Part shown: positions 5,627 to 6,454 of the stretch, in pieces
Numbering within the stretch: position 1 is the stretch's first letter
Layout of the letters: each line of letters starts with the position of its first letter
From: Candidatus Omnitrophota bacterium
GTDB lineage: Bacteria; Omnitrophota; Koll11; JAHIPI01
DNA length: 6,454 nt
Direction: 5' to 3'
Assembly (NCBI GenBank): GCA_028718265.1
Contig: JAQUMG010000104.1
Location: 1-6,454 of the forward strand
Position numbers and translations under genes: made by a program
Notes under the pieces: generated by a model
Databases searched by the model: none
Seen by the model: only the letters and a program-made list of their open reading frames with translations
What the model was told of the DNA's origin: nothing

Positions 5627-5817
5627 TTTTTGCTTACTTCTTTAAGAGTTGCTTTTATTTTAGCGAGCTTATGGCCTTCCATCCCAAACAGGCCCTTGTG
5701 CTCCTCCGATAGGATTTTGATATTCACCCTATCCTTAGTCGTATGCAATTTTTTAAGCGCCATTTCTATGGCTTCTTTTATTGTTTTTGCTTCGACTTCT
5801 ATGCTTGTTGCCATCAT
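5623..5817 (-). CDS. Stand-alone Jag_N domain protein (short Jag/KhpB homologue)
   Basis: The 64 residues match the N-terminal Jag_N domain of Jag/KhpB (SpoIIIJ-associated protein): SIEVEAKTIKEAIEMALKKL at 5-24, then VNIKILSEEHKGLFGMEGHKLAKIKATL at 31-58, with the typical KGLFGM turn. In the usual protein of about 200 residues or more, this domain is followed by a KH domain and an R3H domain that bind RNA; here a TAG stop comes right after Jag_N and the next bases are parS and parA, so there is no space for them. Position after yidC is the classical place for jag. Two ATG codons stand in tandem at the start, with AAGG eight bases upstream. Function is not predictable: it may keep a protein-protein role of Jag_N, or be a remnant kept in frame. 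The codon use and clean frame do not look like a recent pseudogene. Confidence 0.85.
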   Translation of the reverse strand: MMATSIEVEAKTIKEAIEMALKKLHTTKDRVNIKILSEEHKGLFGMEGHKLAKIKATLKEVSKN

Positions 5818-5858
5818 CTCTTACGCCTTACCGTGGTTAAAGTTATACCGATGTTTTA

Positions 5859-6454
5859 TTAGCTATGCATTATAGCACGTTGTTCGAACATTGTCAATAT
5901 AGTATTTACTAACCAATATAAAACCAACCCCGACGGAAAACTGTACATAACGAATAAAAATACTACCGGCATGATGATCATCATCTGTTGTTGCTGCTTC
6001 TGCTGGGCGCTTTGGGCCGCACCTTTTGGTGTGGAAAACTTCTGTTGGAATGCCATACCTATCGTCATTAGTATGGGAAGTACGTTAATTGAATTTCCGA
6101 TAAGAGGCAAGCTAAGCGGAAGCGGAACCGCGTCCGGCATAGAAAGATCTTTCACCCATAAGAAACCCGATCCCCTCAATTCCAGTGATTTCATCAGTGC
6201 CTGATATAAAGCTATAAAAACCGGGATCTGCAATAAAAGCGGCAGACATCCTCCCATGGGGTTGACATCGTATTTTTTATATAATTCCATCGTCTCCTTG
6301 TTTAATTTTTGAGGATTGTCCTTATGCACTTCTCGTAATCTATCCATATGTGGCTGAATAGTTTGCATCTTTTTCATAGACTCATAGCTTTTGCGTGACA
6401 AGGGGAACAGAACCATATTGACTAAAATCGACAGTAGAATTATAGCAATGCCCC
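5859..6454 (-). CDS. yidC: Membrane protein insertase YidC, C-terminal part
   Basis: This is the last 197 codons of yidC; the 5' end is beyond the right edge. YidC (Oxa1/Alb3 family) inserts membrane proteins alone or with the Sec translocon. The visible part is the conserved insertase domain: a membrane segment ending in VNMVLFPLSRKS, the cytoplasmic hairpin with SYESMKKMQTIQP and NKETMELYKKYDVNPMGGCLP, a second segment LLLQIPVFIALYQALM, the short region around GFLWVKDLSMPD, a third segment near VLPILMTIGMAF, a glutamine-rich loop (QQKQQQQ), and the last segments in MPVVFLFVMYSFPSGLVLYWLVN. The conserved arginine that opens the groove (VRG in E. coli) is Asn here (AAT at 6417-6419). Whether the large periplasmic domain of Gram-negative YidC is present cannot be seen. 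The Jag_N gene starts 41 bases downstream, as yidC-jag pairs do elsewhere. Confidence 0.96.
   Translation of the reverse strand, partial: GIAIILLSILVNMVLFPLSRKSYESMKKMQTIQPHMDRLREVHKDNPQKLNKETMELYKKYDVNPMGGCLPLLLQIPVFIALYQALMKSLELRGSGFLWVKDLSMPDAVPLPLSLPLIGNSINVLPILMTIGMAFQQKFSTPKGAAQSAQQKQQQQMMIIMPVVFLFVMYSFPSGLVLYWLVNTILTMFEQRAIMHS

Noticed and set aside
5599..5631. Palindrome followed by TTTTT on the plus strand as an intrinsic terminator
   Set aside because: No plus-strand gene leads into it, the minus-strand direction lacks a T-run, and the core is a parS sequence beside parAB, which explains it fully.
5974..6003. Glutamine-codon run (TTG/CTG repeats on the plus strand) in yidC as a microsatellite or phase-variable repeat
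   Set aside because: It is short and imperfect, and encodes a polar loop before the last membrane segments of YidC, where Gln-rich stretches are common.
1..6454. A new defence, mobile or biosynthetic system
   Set aside because: All genes fall in known housekeeping families; there are no transposase, integrase, repeat array, toxin-antitoxin or other accessory genes in the window.

Overview
The window is a compact stretch of bacterial chromosome in which every gene lies on the minus strand, so it is best read from high to low coordinates. The order is yidC (5' end outside the window), a very small Jag_N-domain gene, a parS site, parA, parB, a strong promoter, ndk, yicC, gmk, rpoZ, coaC, coaB and finally the start of a prepilin-type gene that runs off the left edge. 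No tRNA, rRNA, CRISPR array, insertion sequence or phage gene is visible. No gap between genes exceeds about 80 bases.

Two blocks that are separate in many bacteria meet here. The right block (yidC, jag-like, parS, parAB) is the set usually found next to the replication origin: membrane protein insertion plus chromosome segregation. The 16-base core TGTTCCACGTGGAACA, at the centre of a 28-base perfect palindrome just upstream of parA, is a convincing ParB-binding parS site and supports an origin-proximal position. The left block (ndk, yicC, gmk, rpoZ, coaC, coaB) resembles the widespread yicC/yloC-gmk-rpoZ-coaBC operon: nucleotide kinases, an RNA-processing protein, the RNA polymerase omega subunit and the middle steps of coenzyme A synthesis. 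A near-perfect sigma70-type promoter (TTGACG, 17-base spacer, TATAAT with an extended TG) precedes ndk, and most junctions in the block are overlaps or gaps of under 20 bases, so it probably forms one transcription unit.

The prepilin gene, the split coaC/coaB pair, the moderate GC content (mid-40s by eye) and the gene order suggest an uncultured Gram-negative-type lineage, perhaps Omnitrophota or a relative. This is a weak inference from the overall look, not a demonstrated placement.

I see no new multi-gene system; the content is essentially housekeeping. The points worth a second look are the Jag_N protein that lacks its KH and R3H RNA-binding domains, an asparagine in YidC where the family has its groove arginine, the CoaC/CoaB split that a single-base deletion would turn into a fusion, an Ndk with insertions near the active site, and the parS palindrome that overlaps the stop codon of the Jag_N gene.
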